This document shows positions 8,348 to 17,486 of a stretch of 64,000 bases of DNA, in pieces (position 1 is the stretch's first letter; each line of letters opens with the position of its first letter). Both the position numbers and the translations under genes were made by a program. The notes beneath the pieces were generated by a model. That model was not told where the DNA came from, searched no databases, and was given only the letters and a program-made list of their open reading frames with translations. Source of the DNA: Reinekea marinisedimentorum (GTDB taxonomy: Bacteria; Pseudomonadota; Gammaproteobacteria; Pseudomonadales; Natronospirillaceae); the NCBI RefSeq assembly GCF_004341165.1, contig NZ_SLZR01000014.1:1-64000 (forward strand), in the 5' to 3' direction.

Positions 8348-10423
8348 ATGTCCAGTGACAAGTCTTTTGACGCCATAAAAAAGATAAAGCTCGAAAACGA
8401 TAAGTCGGCAGGTAACCTTGTAGACTGCATGCCGGTTAAAGTGCAGCAGACCGAAGTCGACCTGACCTTCCTTGATAACCTGCCAACAGCGCACCCCCGC
8501 CTGTTGGTTCAGGCAAAAGATGTTGAAGCGTTCCGCGCCAACCTGAAAAACGATCCGACGTTCTGTAAGTTCGATGCCTTCATGAACAACTCCACCAACA
8601 AGTTCATGGATACCGAACCATACGATGAGCCGAAGGCTTACCCGGAAGAGACCGTTGGCAAAGCTTCTTTGTGGCGCCCATACTGGCGTGAAATGTACGT
8701 TCAGTGCCAAATGGCGTTCAACGCCACCCGTAACCTGTCTATTGCCGGTATTATGCTGAACGATGAAGACATCATCGCCAAAGCCAAAGCCTGGACACTC
8801 AAGCTCTCTACTTACGACCCGGAAGGCGTTACCTCGCGTGGCTATAACGATGAAGCCGCGTTCCGCGTCATCGCAGCGATGGCCTGGGGTTACGACTGGC
8901 TGTACAGCTACTTCAGCGAAGAAGAGCGCGCTCAAATTCGTAATGTGCTGATCGAACGCCTTGAAGAAATTATGCACCACCTGAAAGTCACCGTAGACCT
9001 GTTAGCCAACCCGCTGAACAGCCACGGTGTGCGCTCTATTTCTTCTGCAGTTGTGCCGACCTGTATCGCACTGTACAACGAATTCCCGAAAGCCCGTGAA
9101 TACATGGAATACTCCATTGAATACTACGCGGTGCATTACCCGCCTTGGGGTGGTAACGACGGTGCCTGGGCAGAAGGCCCGGATTACTGGAACACCCAAA
9201 TGGCGTTCCTGGGTGAAGCATTTGACCTGATCAAGAGCTACACCAGCATCAACATGTTCAACAAAGAATTCTACAAAAACACCGGTGACTTCCCGCTGTA
9301 CTGCATGCCGGTTCACTCCAAGCGTGCGAGCTTCTGTGACCAGTCATCCATCGGCGACTTCCCGGGCTTAAAACTGGCTTACAACATCAAGCACTACGCG
9401 GGTGTGAACAACAAGCCGGAATACATCTGGTACTACAACCAGCTGAAAGGCCGCGATACCGAAGCACACACCAAGTTCTACAACTACGGCTGGTGGGATT
9501 TCGGTTACGACGATCTGCGCTTCGACTACCTGTGGAACGACATGCCGGAAGTGGCACCTTCTAATGATCCTCTGCTGAAGGTATTCCCGATCACCGGTTG
9601 GGCCGCTTTCCACAGCAACATGACCAAGCGTGACGAGCACGTGCACATGGTTTACAAGTGCAGCCCGTTCGGCTCTATCAGTCACTCTCATGGTGACCAG
9701 AACGCCTTCACCCTGCACGCCTATGGCGACACTCTGGCGGCAATCACGGGCTACTACGGCGGCTTTGGTGTGGATATGCACCTGAAATGGCGTCGTCAAA
9801 CCTTCGCGAAAAACCTGCCATTGTTCGATGGTAAAGGTCAGTATGCGGAGAACACCTCGTCTAAGTTTGAAGGTCACCAGGATCGCTACTGCATTGAAGC
9901 CGGCGGCAACATCGTTGACTACAACACCGAAGCCGACGTTAAGTTTGTTGAAGGTGATGCGACTTCTTCTTACCAGTTCTTCAACCCAGAGCTTGAAAGC
10001 TACAAGCGTAAAATCTGGTTCGCCAAAGGTAAGGTATTTGTGATTCGCGATACCGCGACCATGAAGGTTGAACAAGACCTGACCTGGAACATGCATACCA
10101 CGTTCGCAACTGAAACCGCTGAAAACAGCTTCAAGATCATTGGTGAAAACGCCACTCTGGATGTTCTGTTCATCAACGATTGCACCAGCAACCTGGCGTC
10201 TATCGAAAACGTAGAAGGCTTCGGTGAAGTTGATCCGGCTGAATACAAAGACATGGAAATCCACCGCCACGTTGAAGCCAAGTTTAAACCGGCTAAAGAA
10301 CACAACATTTTGACCCTGCTGGTACCAAGCAAAGCAGGCGAAAAAGCAGATGTGACTTACAAACTGGACGGTAACAAGCTGGAACTGACAATCGACGGTG
10401 ACGTTGTTGCTATTGACCTGTAG
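8348..10423 (+). CDS. Heparinase II/III-fold polysaccharide lyase (oligoalginate-lyase-like)
   Basis: A 691-residue protein without a signal peptide, so probably cytoplasmic and acting on oligosaccharides already imported. The N-terminal two thirds is an (alpha/alpha)-toroid: HPRLLVQAKDVEAF (residues ~50), the ATRNLSIAGIMLND block and the EEERAQIRNVL helix, as in DUF4962/PL15-type lyases. The C-terminal beta-sandwich carries the heparinase II/III motif SHSHGDQNAFTLHAYGD around residues 440-455, with the catalytic His region. Lyases of this fold cleave uronic-acid polymers by beta-elimination. Alginate oligomers are the likely substrate, but glycosaminoglycan-like substrates are not excluded. 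It is monocistronic with its own terminator. Confidence 0.75.
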   Translation: MSSDKSFDAIKKIKLENDKSAGNLVDCMPVKVQQTEVDLTFLDNLPTAHPRLLVQAKDVEAFRANLKNDPTFCKFDAFMNNSTNKFMDTEPYDEPKAYPEETVGKASLWRPYWREMYVQCQMAFNATRNLSIAGIMLNDEDIIAKAKAWTLKLSTYDPEGVTSRGYNDEAAFRVIAAMAWGYDWLYSYFSEEERAQIRNVLIERLEEIMHHLKVTVDLLANPLNSHGVRSISSAVVPTCIALYNEFPKAREYMEYSIEYYAVHYPPWGGNDGAWAEGPDYWNTQMAFLGEAFDLIKSYTSINMFNKEFYKNTGDFPLYCMPVHSKRASFCDQSSIGDFPGLKLAYNIKHYAGVNNKPEYIWYYNQLKGRDTEAHTKFYNYGWWDFGYDDLRFDYLWNDMPEVAPSNDPLLKVFPITGWAAFHSNMTKRDEHVHMVYKCSPFGSISHSHGDQNAFTLHAYGDTLAAITGYYGGFGVDMHLKWRRQTFAKNLPLFDGKGQYAENTSSKFEGHQDRYCIEAGGNIVDYNTEADVKFVEGDATSSYQFFNPELESYKRKIWFAKGKVFVIRDTATMKVEQDLTWNMHTTFATETAENSFKIIGENATLDVLFINDCTSNLASIENVEGFGEVDPAEYKDMEIHRHVEAKFKPAKEHNILTLLVPSKAGEKADVTYKLDGNKLELTIDGDVVAIDL

Positions 10424-10494
10424 TTATTGATCTGTAGTTTTAGATCTGCAGTGATAAAACTTTAATTAACCTCAGCTGTTAATTTAAAAATAGA

Positions 10495-10518
10495 GGCCGC
10501 ACATTTGCGGCCTTTTTT
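10495..10518 (+). terminator. Intrinsic terminator after the lyase gene
   Basis: GGCCGC and GCGGCC form a 6-bp GC stem with loop ACATTT, followed by six T. Classical rho-independent structure, 72 bases after the stop. Confidence 0.9.
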
Positions 10519-10571
10519 GCGTCCAGTTTATTCCCCGGCTCTGAGTACATGCCTTTTATATCGTGCCCCTT

Positions 10572-10691
10572 TTACAGGAAACGGAAAGCGGCAGAAGCGT
10601 AATGCACCGCGGGCAAGAACAAGTTAAATGCCATCACCACGCCAAAATATTGACCAAACGACAGTTCTGACAGACCACCGGTCAACAAGTC
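10572..10691 (-). pseudogene. Possible C-terminal remnant of a membrane protein gene
   Basis: On the minus strand an open stretch of about 39 codons ends at TAA (10572) and reads like the end of a membrane protein (ELSFGQYFGVVMAFNLFLP then AVHYASAAFRFL). It has no start codon with a ribosome binding site, and an in-frame TAA lies just upstream at 10692. The family was not recognised. A gene relic is the simplest reading; chance is possible. The rest of the 10519-10857 gap shows nothing else except the presumed promoter region of the porin gene. Confidence 0.3.
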
Positions 10692-10857
10692 TTAACTTAA
10701 GCGATGAGGTTTCTGCTCGCCATAGCTCACTTTGTTTCTATACTGAAACCAATACCGGTTGAGACTGTGGTTCAAACACATCGACAAATAAATTAGGGAC
10801 TACAAAAGACTCTGGTGATTCGAATAATCACTTTCTGACCATTTTTACTGAGACTGC

Positions 10858-11928
10858 ATGCTGCGCAACATTCCGTTTACTTGTTTTATTTTATTTTTTT
10901 CATCACTGACAACAGCAGAAGTTAACCTCTCCGGCTTTGGCACCCTGGCGCTTGGCATTGCCGATGGCGATTCTGCCGGCAGCTTCGGTTCTGCGGACGG
11001 ATATTCAGACAGCTTTTCTCTGGCACCCAACACCTTTATTGGCGGTCAGCTGTTTGCCGACATTTACGGCAACCTCGATGCCGTTGTGCAAGCCACGGTA
11101 GATGCCGAGCGAGGCTGGGATGACGCGGATAATATCGATGCCGACCTCACCTGGGCGTTTTTAAGCTATCGGTTTAACGACCACTGGCAGCTGCAGGCTG
11201 GCCGCCAGCGCATGCCGCACTATGCCTATTCAGATCAACTATTGATTTCCTATGCCTACCATTGGATCAATGCTCCCGGGCAACTTTACAACGCACCCTT
11301 TAACAGTTTTAACGGTGTGAGCCTGCTCAACAGCTTTGATGCCGGTGCGGTCTACCTTTCATCCCAGTTGGTTTATGGCGAAGAGCCGGATTCCGAAAAC
11401 GATATCGGTAAGCAGTACAGCCAAATCTGGGGAGGCCGTCTCTCCGCCAGCTACCAGTGGCTAACGGCGACTGTGGCTTATTTTGCGTTTGATGAGCAAT
11501 TTGAAGTGAACCGACCTGCGGGGCCGGGGCCGGGGCCGGGGCCGGGGCCAGCAAACCAAACTCAGGTTATCGAAGGCACCCTGAAAAGCTGGGATTTTGC
11601 ACTGAAAGCCGAGGCCGGCGACTGGCTGATTTTAGCCGAAATCACCAGTGTTGACCTTAGAGATCTGGGCGATCGCTATGGAATTAGGCAGCCGGTGATG
11701 CTGTCGGTTGCGAAGAACATCGGTGCGTTCACCCCCCATGTCAGCTTGGGTTATAACCGCGAACTCGACTTTGGTAATGACGATTCCGTGTCACCCTTTG
11801 CCATCATTGGCAGCCGCTGGGATTTTTCAAATAAGGCGGCACTGAAGGCTGAGATATCAACAGAAGAAGATGAAGAAGGGCGCACCAGACACGCCTTTGA
11901 AGCCGCGCTGGTATTTGCCATTTTTTAA
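10858..11928 (+). CDS. Outer-membrane porin-like beta-barrel protein
   Basis: A 356-residue secreted protein. Residues 1-20 form a signal peptide, and the mature protein begins EVNLSGFGTLALG, a typical first porin strand. Alternating strands follow, with YRFNDHWQLQAGRQRMP, a segment seen in diffusion-channel porins, and it ends with an aromatic residue (VFAIF), the outer-membrane assembly signal. An odd feature is a loop coded by five GGGGCC units, giving AGPGPGPGPGP near residues 221-231. The gene's 3' end overlaps the convergent AEC transporter gene by four bases. The substrate is unknown. Confidence 0.8.
   Translation: MLRNIPFTCFILFFSSLTTAEVNLSGFGTLALGIADGDSAGSFGSADGYSDSFSLAPNTFIGGQLFADIYGNLDAVVQATVDAERGWDDADNIDADLTWAFLSYRFNDHWQLQAGRQRMPHYAYSDQLLISYAYHWINAPGQLYNAPFNSFNGVSLLNSFDAGAVYLSSQLVYGEEPDSENDIGKQYSQIWGGRLSASYQWLTATVAYFAFDEQFEVNRPAGPGPGPGPGPANQTQVIEGTLKSWDFALKAEAGDWLILAEITSVDLRDLGDRYGIRQPVMLSVAKNIGAFTPHVSLGYNRELDFGNDDSVSPFAIIGSRWDFSNKAALKAEISTEEDEEGRTRHAFEAALVFAIF
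11520..11549 (+). repeat. (GGGGCC)5 microsatellite inside the porin gene
   Basis: Five perfect GGGGCC units in tandem, encoding a Gly-Pro run in what should be a surface or periplasmic loop. Copy-number change would lengthen or shorten the loop without changing the frame. The G-runs can form a G-quadruplex on this strand. Confidence 0.95.
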
Positions 11929-12803
11929 CCCAGCCGCAACGCCAGCAACAGTACCAGCGGCAACGTAACAACGGTCAACAAATTACTGACCAGCACGACG
12001 GATGCCACACTTGCCGGCTCAATATTGAAGCGCTCGGCGAACATATAATTCATCACCGCTGGCGGCAGCATGGTAAACAGCACCATCATCTGAATCTGCA
12101 TGCTTGGCAAGGGTATAAACAACCAGATCACCAATAACGATACCGCGCCGGTGAGCAACGAAAGCCCGGTACCCATTAACCCCGCTTTAATGCCACTGAC
12201 CCTGATGTTACACATCTGCGCACCCAGAGAAATCAACATAATCGGCACAGCGGCCTGGCCCAGCAAGGCGGTTCCGTCGATGAGCGGTTGCCAAACATCG
12301 ACATGAGCAATATCTAACGCCAATGCCAGCACCGATGCTAAAAATACCGGCATTTTAACCAGCTGACGGAACGGATTACCTTTACTCAAAATGGATAAAC
12401 CCAGGCTGGCATGCAGAACAGTGGAGACAACAAACAGCAGAATGGCTGCGGCTAAAGCAACGTCACCAAAGGTATAGGTAAACAGCGGAATGGCCAGGTT
12501 ACCGCTGTTACGAAACATATTTGGCGGTGCCCAGGTTCGGTAATTTAATTTCAGAACTTTGCTGATCGGAATCATCAGTAAGCCGGGCAGCAGCACCGCG
12601 ACCAATGCAGCACTGAACAACGGTACCTGCGATATATCCAGCGGAATGGCCACCAGCGATGAAAACACCAGTGCCGGGCAGAATACATCCATATTCAATC
12701 GGTTCATGGCGCTGAGATCGGGTTTCAGCCAACGGCCAATGGCAAAACCGATAAACGCAATAAAGAAAATCGGAAACAGTATGCCTACAACTTGATTTAA
12801 CAT
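11925..12803 (-). CDS. AEC family transporter (auxin efflux carrier-like)
   Basis: An inner-membrane carrier of 292 residues with about ten helices in two five-helix halves. It has the N-terminal GILFPIFFIAFIGFAIGRW, the central NSGNLAIPLFTYTFG and the late MLPPAVMNYMFAERF segments of the AEC/malonate-efflux family. Members export or import organic acids and amino-acid derivatives; the substrate cannot be told. It starts at 12803. It is convergent with the porin gene (4-base overlap) and lies downstream of the aminotransferase on the same strand after 40 bases, so the two may share a transcript. Confidence 0.88.
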   Translation of the reverse strand: MLNQVVGILFPIFFIAFIGFAIGRWLKPDLSAMNRLNMDVFCPALVFSSLVAIPLDISQVPLFSAALVAVLLPGLLMIPISKVLKLNYRTWAPPNMFRNSGNLAIPLFTYTFGDVALAAAILLFVVSTVLHASLGLSILSKGNPFRQLVKMPVFLASVLALALDIAHVDVWQPLIDGTALLGQAAVPIMLISLGAQMCNIRVSGIKAGLMGTGLSLLTGAVSLLVIWLFIPLPSMQIQMMVLFTMLPPAVMNYMFAERFNIEPASVASVVLVSNLLTVVTLPLVLLLALRLG

Positions 12804-12843
12804 AAGTGCCTTAGAATGGGTTCGAAAAACAAGGTTTAAATCG

Positions 12844-14016
12844 CTAACGGGCTAACAGGAAGTTACGCAGTCGATGCAAGGCGTTTTGCAAAGCGTCATG
12901 ATTGGCACCATAGCAAACCCGCAAGTGTCCGCGCCCTGCTTTACCAAAGGCTTCACCGGGTGCAACGCCAACTTTGGCCGTTTCAATCATGTCCAGAATA
13001 AAGGGTTGGCTATTATCTGCCAAACCCTCGACCTTTAGAAATGCATAAAAGGTCGCGGGTGTTTCATACAGAGTCACACCGCGAATGCCGGTTAAAGCAC
13101 GTTGCGTCATCTCGCGGGAAACACGAAAGCGCTCAACCGTTTGCTGCAGAAACACCTCGCCTTTTTCGATTGCGGCAATCCCTGCGGCCTGCACAAACGC
13201 TGGCGCGCAGGAGACATTAAACTCAATCAGCTTGGTGATGGTGGGTCGTACCGCTTTTGGCACCGTCAGCCAGCCCAAACGCCAGCCGGTCATGCACCAG
13301 GCTTTGGAAAAACTGTTGCAGACAATAATGGTGTCAGACTCACTCATGTGTGAACAGAACGATGGCGCGCACCTCTGCTGATAGACATGGCGGTTATACA
13401 CCTCATCGGAAATAATCCAGAAACCCAACTCACGCGACAGCGCGGTTAGCTGCTGAATCTGCTCATCACTGGCCATCCAGCCGGTCGGGTTACAGGGCGA
13501 GTTAATAATTAACGCTCTGGCCCCTTTCAGCACTGTACGCAGTGCATCGATATCCAACTGATAACTGCCACCGGCGGCGCTCAACGGAAACTCGACAACC
13601 TCGGCACCAAGCAACCTGGGAATTGCCGTCAAAACAGGGTAAGCCGGCGACAATACCACAACGCGATCTTCCGGCTTAACAATGGTTTGCGCTGCCAGCA
13701 TGACCGCATTGGTACCGGACAGCGTTACAACAATATTTTCCGCACTGAAGCTTCGGCTAAACAGTCGGTTCTGGTAATCCGCCAGCGTTTCACGCAATGC
13801 CGGCAGACCATTATTCGGGGTATAGAGTGTCTCGCCTTTATTCAGGCTTTCAATGGCCGCCCGGCTGATGAAATCCGGAGTACTGATATCTGACTCACCA
13901 AACCATAAAGGCGTTACACCAGGCTGACTCATGCCAAAGTTCGCAATCGCCCTAATGGCAGATTCTTCCAGGCTGCCGGCAACCGGGCTGATATTACAGA
14001 CAAGATTTGAATCCAT
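12844..14016 (-). CDS. Class I/II PLP-dependent aminotransferase
   Basis: A cytosolic aminotransferase of 390 residues, fold type I. Visible are the GLPALRETLADYQNRLF N-terminal block, the cofactor-stacking segment, NSPCNPTGWM near residue 163, SDEVYNRHVY near 200, and the PLP-lysine motif SFSKAWCMTGWRLGW around 227-241. AAGGAA precedes the ATG. It resembles aspartate/aromatic-type aminotransferases of unspecified substrate. The AEC carrier gene downstream may move its substrate or product. The neighbouring divergent gene is the IucA/IucC-like protein. Confidence 0.88.
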   Translation of the reverse strand: MDSNLVCNISPVAGSLEESAIRAIANFGMSQPGVTPLWFGESDISTPDFISRAAIESLNKGETLYTPNNGLPALRETLADYQNRLFSRSFSAENIVVTLSGTNAVMLAAQTIVKPEDRVVVLSPAYPVLTAIPRLLGAEVVEFPLSAAGGSYQLDIDALRTVLKGARALIINSPCNPTGWMASDEQIQQLTALSRELGFWIISDEVYNRHVYQQRCAPSFCSHMSESDTIIVCNSFSKAWCMTGWRLGWLTVPKAVRPTITKLIEFNVSCAPAFVQAAGIAAIEKGEVFLQQTVERFRVSREMTQRALTGIRGVTLYETPATFYAFLKVEGLADNSQPFILDMIETAKVGVAPGEAFGKAGRGHLRVCYGANHDALQNALHRLRNFLLAR

Positions 14017-14236
14017 GGAGATTCCTTAATTGATCAAAACTAAGCAGAGTTCAGGCTAGGGATAAAATCAATGCAGACCCGCCGGCGCTCAGTAAGCGGA
14101 ATTGAGGAGAATAAGCACTGTGGAGATTTTGGCAGAAAAATCAATCCTGAACAAAAATAGTCATACTACTTATTGAGTATTGTTCTCCTTTCGGTATGGT
14201 TACCGTTCAATTAAATCTCTAAAAGAAGTACCGAGT

Positions 14237-15451
14237 ATGCAGCTACCCAGCCTTTACTATCTTGAGCGTTACCGAAACAAAGGCACACGCACTTACAGCA
14301 AGCACTCTGAGTTTACAGAGGCCGCCGCCAGCTATCAGCCGGAATCCCAGAATGATCAGTTCAATATGAAGGTTTATGAACTGCCAACAAGTGCCGTTAA
14401 TGTCTATATGGCCAACCCGGATGAAGATTTACTGCAGCGCTTTTTAAATGGAAACACCGTCAACTTTCATGTACACCCGCAGGTGCTTGAACAGTACCCT
14501 GAAGATCCTTACTTAAAGTCGATCCGGGCATCCGCGCTGAACGAAACCTCTCAGGCGGTCATCCCAAGCTCTTCTACGCGCACGCTCTTTGTAGTTGACG
14601 ATGTTCCGCATGCGGTGAAGGTGCACTTTCCTTTTAAAGTCAGCCGCTACACCCGCAAAATGCGCGATGAGGTCGTTGAGCAGGCTGTGGTGGTTTCTGA
14701 AGAGATGGAACAGAACATCCGTAAGCTGCCGGCAGACTTCGCCTTTTTACGCGAAGTCATCGGCATTACCGTGAAGGAAACCGATGCCGCCAACCAGCGC
14801 CCGGAAAACTGGGGCTTTGTTGTCCGCGATATGGCGCCCTTCCCTAAAGTCAGAGAGCAACGCAGCCTTGTACCGGGCTTTGCTCTGTATGGTGAAGACT
14901 GCAATACAGAAGGTGAAGCGCCCCTGTTGGTCTCATTAATAGCAGACTCCGAGCCGGTCGGTTATGTGCTGGAAAACATCATGCTGCCAATTATTCGCCA
15001 CTGGCTGGAATGCTTTAAAGCCTTTGGCTACATGCTCGAGCCGCACGGTCAAAATGTTTTGCTCGAGTTGGATACCAACAACACCATCACCCGTATCGTG
15101 CACCGTGATTTGAGCGTCGGTATCGATTTGCGCCGCCGGGCAGAGCTGAACTTAAGTAATGAAAAACTGAACGACTACAACCGCATGGAAGACAGCGCCT
15201 TCCAGAGTATTACCTTTGATAAGTTCATCGGTGGCCACTTTTTTGACCGGTTGGTACAGTGCTGCCTGGAAAACTACAACGGCATTACCGAATCTGACTT
15301 TACCGAACCCTGCCGGGCCGAATTTGCCAAGGTATTTCCGGAATACCGGAGCTACTTCCCGGAAACAGTCTGGTACTACAGCGAACAACGCGACCAGTAC
15401 AACAAGCCATTAAATGAAGATACCGGAGAAACACCCAAGTGGCGGCCTTAA
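14237..15451 (+). CDS. Short IucA/IucC-like (NIS synthetase fold) protein
   Basis: A 404-residue protein matching the ATP-binding and C-terminal parts of IucA/IucC siderophore synthetases: SSSTRTLFVVDDVPHAVKVH near residue 95 (the S-S-x-RT and following Lys block) and EPHGQNVLLELD followed by IVHRDLSVGI near residues 270-300. Full synthetases are near 580-620 residues and begin with a longer N-terminal domain; that part is missing or strongly reduced. No other siderophore genes (hydroxylase, acetyltransferase, receptor) are nearby. I take ATG 14237; a TTG at 14180 would add 19 residues. It may join a carboxylate to an amine using ATP, but this is inference. Confidence 0.6.
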   Translation: MQLPSLYYLERYRNKGTRTYSKHSEFTEAAASYQPESQNDQFNMKVYELPTSAVNVYMANPDEDLLQRFLNGNTVNFHVHPQVLEQYPEDPYLKSIRASALNETSQAVIPSSSTRTLFVVDDVPHAVKVHFPFKVSRYTRKMRDEVVEQAVVVSEEMEQNIRKLPADFAFLREVIGITVKETDAANQRPENWGFVVRDMAPFPKVREQRSLVPGFALYGEDCNTEGEAPLLVSLIADSEPVGYVLENIMLPIIRHWLECFKAFGYMLEPHGQNVLLELDTNNTITRIVHRDLSVGIDLRRRAELNLSNEKLNDYNRMEDSAFQSITFDKFIGGHFFDRLVQCCLENYNGITESDFTEPCRAEFAKVFPEYRSYFPETVWYYSEQRDQYNKPLNEDTGETPKWRP

Positions 15452-15468
15452 AGGCTGCCCTTGCGTTG

Positions 15469-16590
15469 CTATTTGACTCCGGCAGATAGAACCTCCACCC
15501 GTTCCAGGCTCTGAGAAAGCGACAACAGAATCGAATCGGCCAGATTGAGCGTTAAACGTTCCTCTTCCAGATCGTTGATGGTGTCGCTGACGGTCGATAA
15601 TACCAACGGGCTTTCGGCAAACTTTAAGTGCCTTGTCTTGTCCCGGGTTTTCAACTCCGTTGAATCAATGACCAACAGGTCTTCTACATTGGTCTGCATG
15701 ATTTGACGGTATTTTTCCTCATTAACATCAATCGCACCCAGGCGATCAGCGTCACCCGCCAGAATTCTCGACAAGCTCAGTGCTTTATCGTCGGATGAAA
15801 TAACAATGGTGAAGAATGGCCGGGTGCCGGTTAGGGCACTCATCTGAGATCTAAAAACGTCCACGCCGATATCCGGTGATGCCAGAATGACGTTGGTAAT
15901 CTTGGGGTTCACATTGCCATCGTTGCGTATTGCCATCTGCCGTAACGCCTCGACCGTCAACCAGCTGCCCATTGAGTGCGCAAGAATGGCGATCTCGTCA
16001 ATATCGTCGCTGTCGGCAGCCATCTGCAACAGCATCTCCAGCGTATCACGCGAAATGGTGGCGCTTTCTTTATCGTACAGATAGGAGTTCAACTTACCGC
16101 GAGAAGGCCAGCTGAACAGCACCGGCATGGCCTCTACTTTTAAGTCGTAGCTCAATTGCGCCAGGCTGTACAGCGCCGTGCCGTAATGCACATTAAAGCC
16201 ATGAACAAAGATAAACAGCTTATTGGTATGCTGTTCTTCAGAAAACCAATCCGGAACTTCACCGGGCTGCAGAGACTGTATTTGCGTCACCGCAAAGTCT
16301 TTGCTCAAGTCTGGCGTGCCTTTGCGTGAATAGCTGAACTCACCGAGCTGATGCTCCAATGGGATAGCCACGGTCGCCGCCTTGATCGTAAATCCTTCTG
16401 CCCGCTCACCGTTGTAAAGCACGCCGCCCTCGTCGGTCTCCATTCGGGTCGAAACAGTCAGCAGGTTAATGTGCTCCTGTTCTGCATTGAAAGGTTCTAC
16501 CGGTGTTAATACCACCTGCTTGTTGGCACAGCTGCTGATGAACACGATCACGGCCAGCAAGCCGACCCTGCACAGAACCTTCATTCCCAT
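15469..16590 (-). CDS. Lipoprotein with alpha/beta-hydrolase domain (DUF900 type)
   Basis: A 373-residue membrane-anchored protein. The N-terminal signal ends in a lipobox VFISSC-A, with Cys about residue 21. The hydrolase core has LFIFVHGFNVHYGTALYSLA near residue 130 (oxyanion region), VLFSWPSRG and the nucleophile elbow AHSMGSWLTVEAL around 200, typical of DUF900 proteins. Esterase or lipase-like activity in the periplasm is inferred; substrate unknown. It is convergent with the IucA/IucC-like gene, with only 17 bases between stops. Confidence 0.82.
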   Translation of the reverse strand: MGMKVLCRVGLLAVIVFISSCANKQVVLTPVEPFNAEQEHINLLTVSTRMETDEGGVLYNGERAEGFTIKAATVAIPLEHQLGEFSYSRKGTPDLSKDFAVTQIQSLQPGEVPDWFSEEQHTNKLFIFVHGFNVHYGTALYSLAQLSYDLKVEAMPVLFSWPSRGKLNSYLYDKESATISRDTLEMLLQMAADSDDIDEIAILAHSMGSWLTVEALRQMAIRNDGNVNPKITNVILASPDIGVDVFRSQMSALTGTRPFFTIVISSDDKALSLSRILAGDADRLGAIDVNEEKYRQIMQTNVEDLLVIDSTELKTRDKTRHLKFAESPLVLSTVSDTINDLEEERLTLNLADSILLSLSQSLERVEVLSAGVK

Positions 16591-16772
16591 AAACTCAATA
16601 CCTGCTTTTAGGTTAAAACTATTTAAAGCCGCCTATTGATCCATAAAGAGCGATGGAATAACAGTCGTATACCTTGAGTAATGACTTTTGGCCGGCTCTT
16701 GTTATTGCTCAAGGCGCCTCTATTATAGACCCTTCAAACAATAAGCAGCCTACCTGATAATGGGAGCCACCA

Positions 16773-17429
16773 ATGAACTTAAGTGAAATCGTCAAAACAC
16801 GTTATTCCACTAAAGAATTCGATGCCGATAAGAAGATCTCAGCGGAAGATTTTGCCCAGATTAAAGACGCCCTGCGCTATGCGCCATCCAGCGTGAACAG
16901 CCAGCCCTGGCATTTTATTATTGCCTCCAGCGAAGAAGGCAAAAGCCGCATGGCCAAGGGTACAGAAGGCACATTCGCCTTCAACGCTCCTAAAATTCTC
17001 AACGCCTCTCATGTGGTATTGCTCGCTGCCCGAACCAGCATTGACGATGACTACATTGAACACATTCTGGAAATTGAAGATGAAGACGGCCGCTTTGCCG
17101 ACCCATCGTTCAAAGAAACCGTGAATGCCGGCCGCGTTAAGTTTGTCGGCATTCACCGTGATCAACTCAAAGACATGGATCACTGGATGCAAAAGCAGGT
17201 TTACCTGAATATGGGTTCACTGCTGCTGGCCGCTGCAACCATCGGCGTTGATGCCGTTCCAATGGAAGGCGTCAGCCTGCCGGCCTTGAATGAAGAGTTC
17301 GGACTGCTGGAGAAAGGCTTCACCGCTGTGGGTGTGGTCTCCTTCGGTTACCGCGCGGAATCAGACTTTAACGCCAACCTGCCTAAGTCACGCCTGCCGG
17401 AAGAAGAAGTCTTCACTATTCTCGACTGA
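16773..17429 (+). CDS. nfsB: Oxygen-insensitive NAD(P)H nitroreductase NfsB-like
   Basis: A cytosolic FMN enzyme of 218 residues that reduces nitroaromatics, quinones and possibly dihydropteridine with NAD(P)H. It follows NfsB closely: RYSTKEFDADKKI at the N-terminus (FMN phosphate binding), RYAPSSVNSQPWHFI near residue 35, the QVYLNMGSLLLAAATIGVDAVPMEG block near 150-170, and the GVVSFGYR C-terminal segment. Length equals E. coli NfsB. GGGAG precedes the ATG. It is monocistronic, with a terminator 14 bases after the stop. Confidence 0.9.
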   Translation: MNLSEIVKTRYSTKEFDADKKISAEDFAQIKDALRYAPSSVNSQPWHFIIASSEEGKSRMAKGTEGTFAFNAPKILNASHVVLLAARTSIDDDYIEHILEIEDEDGRFADPSFKETVNAGRVKFVGIHRDQLKDMDHWMQKQVYLNMGSLLLAAATIGVDAVPMEGVSLPALNEEFGLLEKGFTAVGVVSFGYRAESDFNANLPKSRLPEEEVFTILD

Positions 17430-17442
17430 CCGACCTTAGCTT

Positions 17443-17468
17443 AAAGCCCTGCGTAAACCCGGGGCTTT
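17443..17468 (+). terminator. Terminator after nfsB
   Basis: AAAGCCC and GGGCTTT form a 7-bp stem around a 12-base loop. The T-run after it is short. It can serve both this gene and the convergent SnoaL-like gene. Confidence 0.7.
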
Positions 17469-17486
17469 CTCGCAATCCATTGAGTT

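Noticed and set aside
9368-10303. 311-codon open frame on the minus strand within the lyase gene
   Set aside because: Antisense to a clearly coding gene; its residue pattern is the mirror of the lyase codon bias.
11520-11549. GGGGCC repeat as an on/off phase-variation switch
   Set aside because: Hexamer units keep the frame, so slippage cannot switch the gene off; only loop length would vary.
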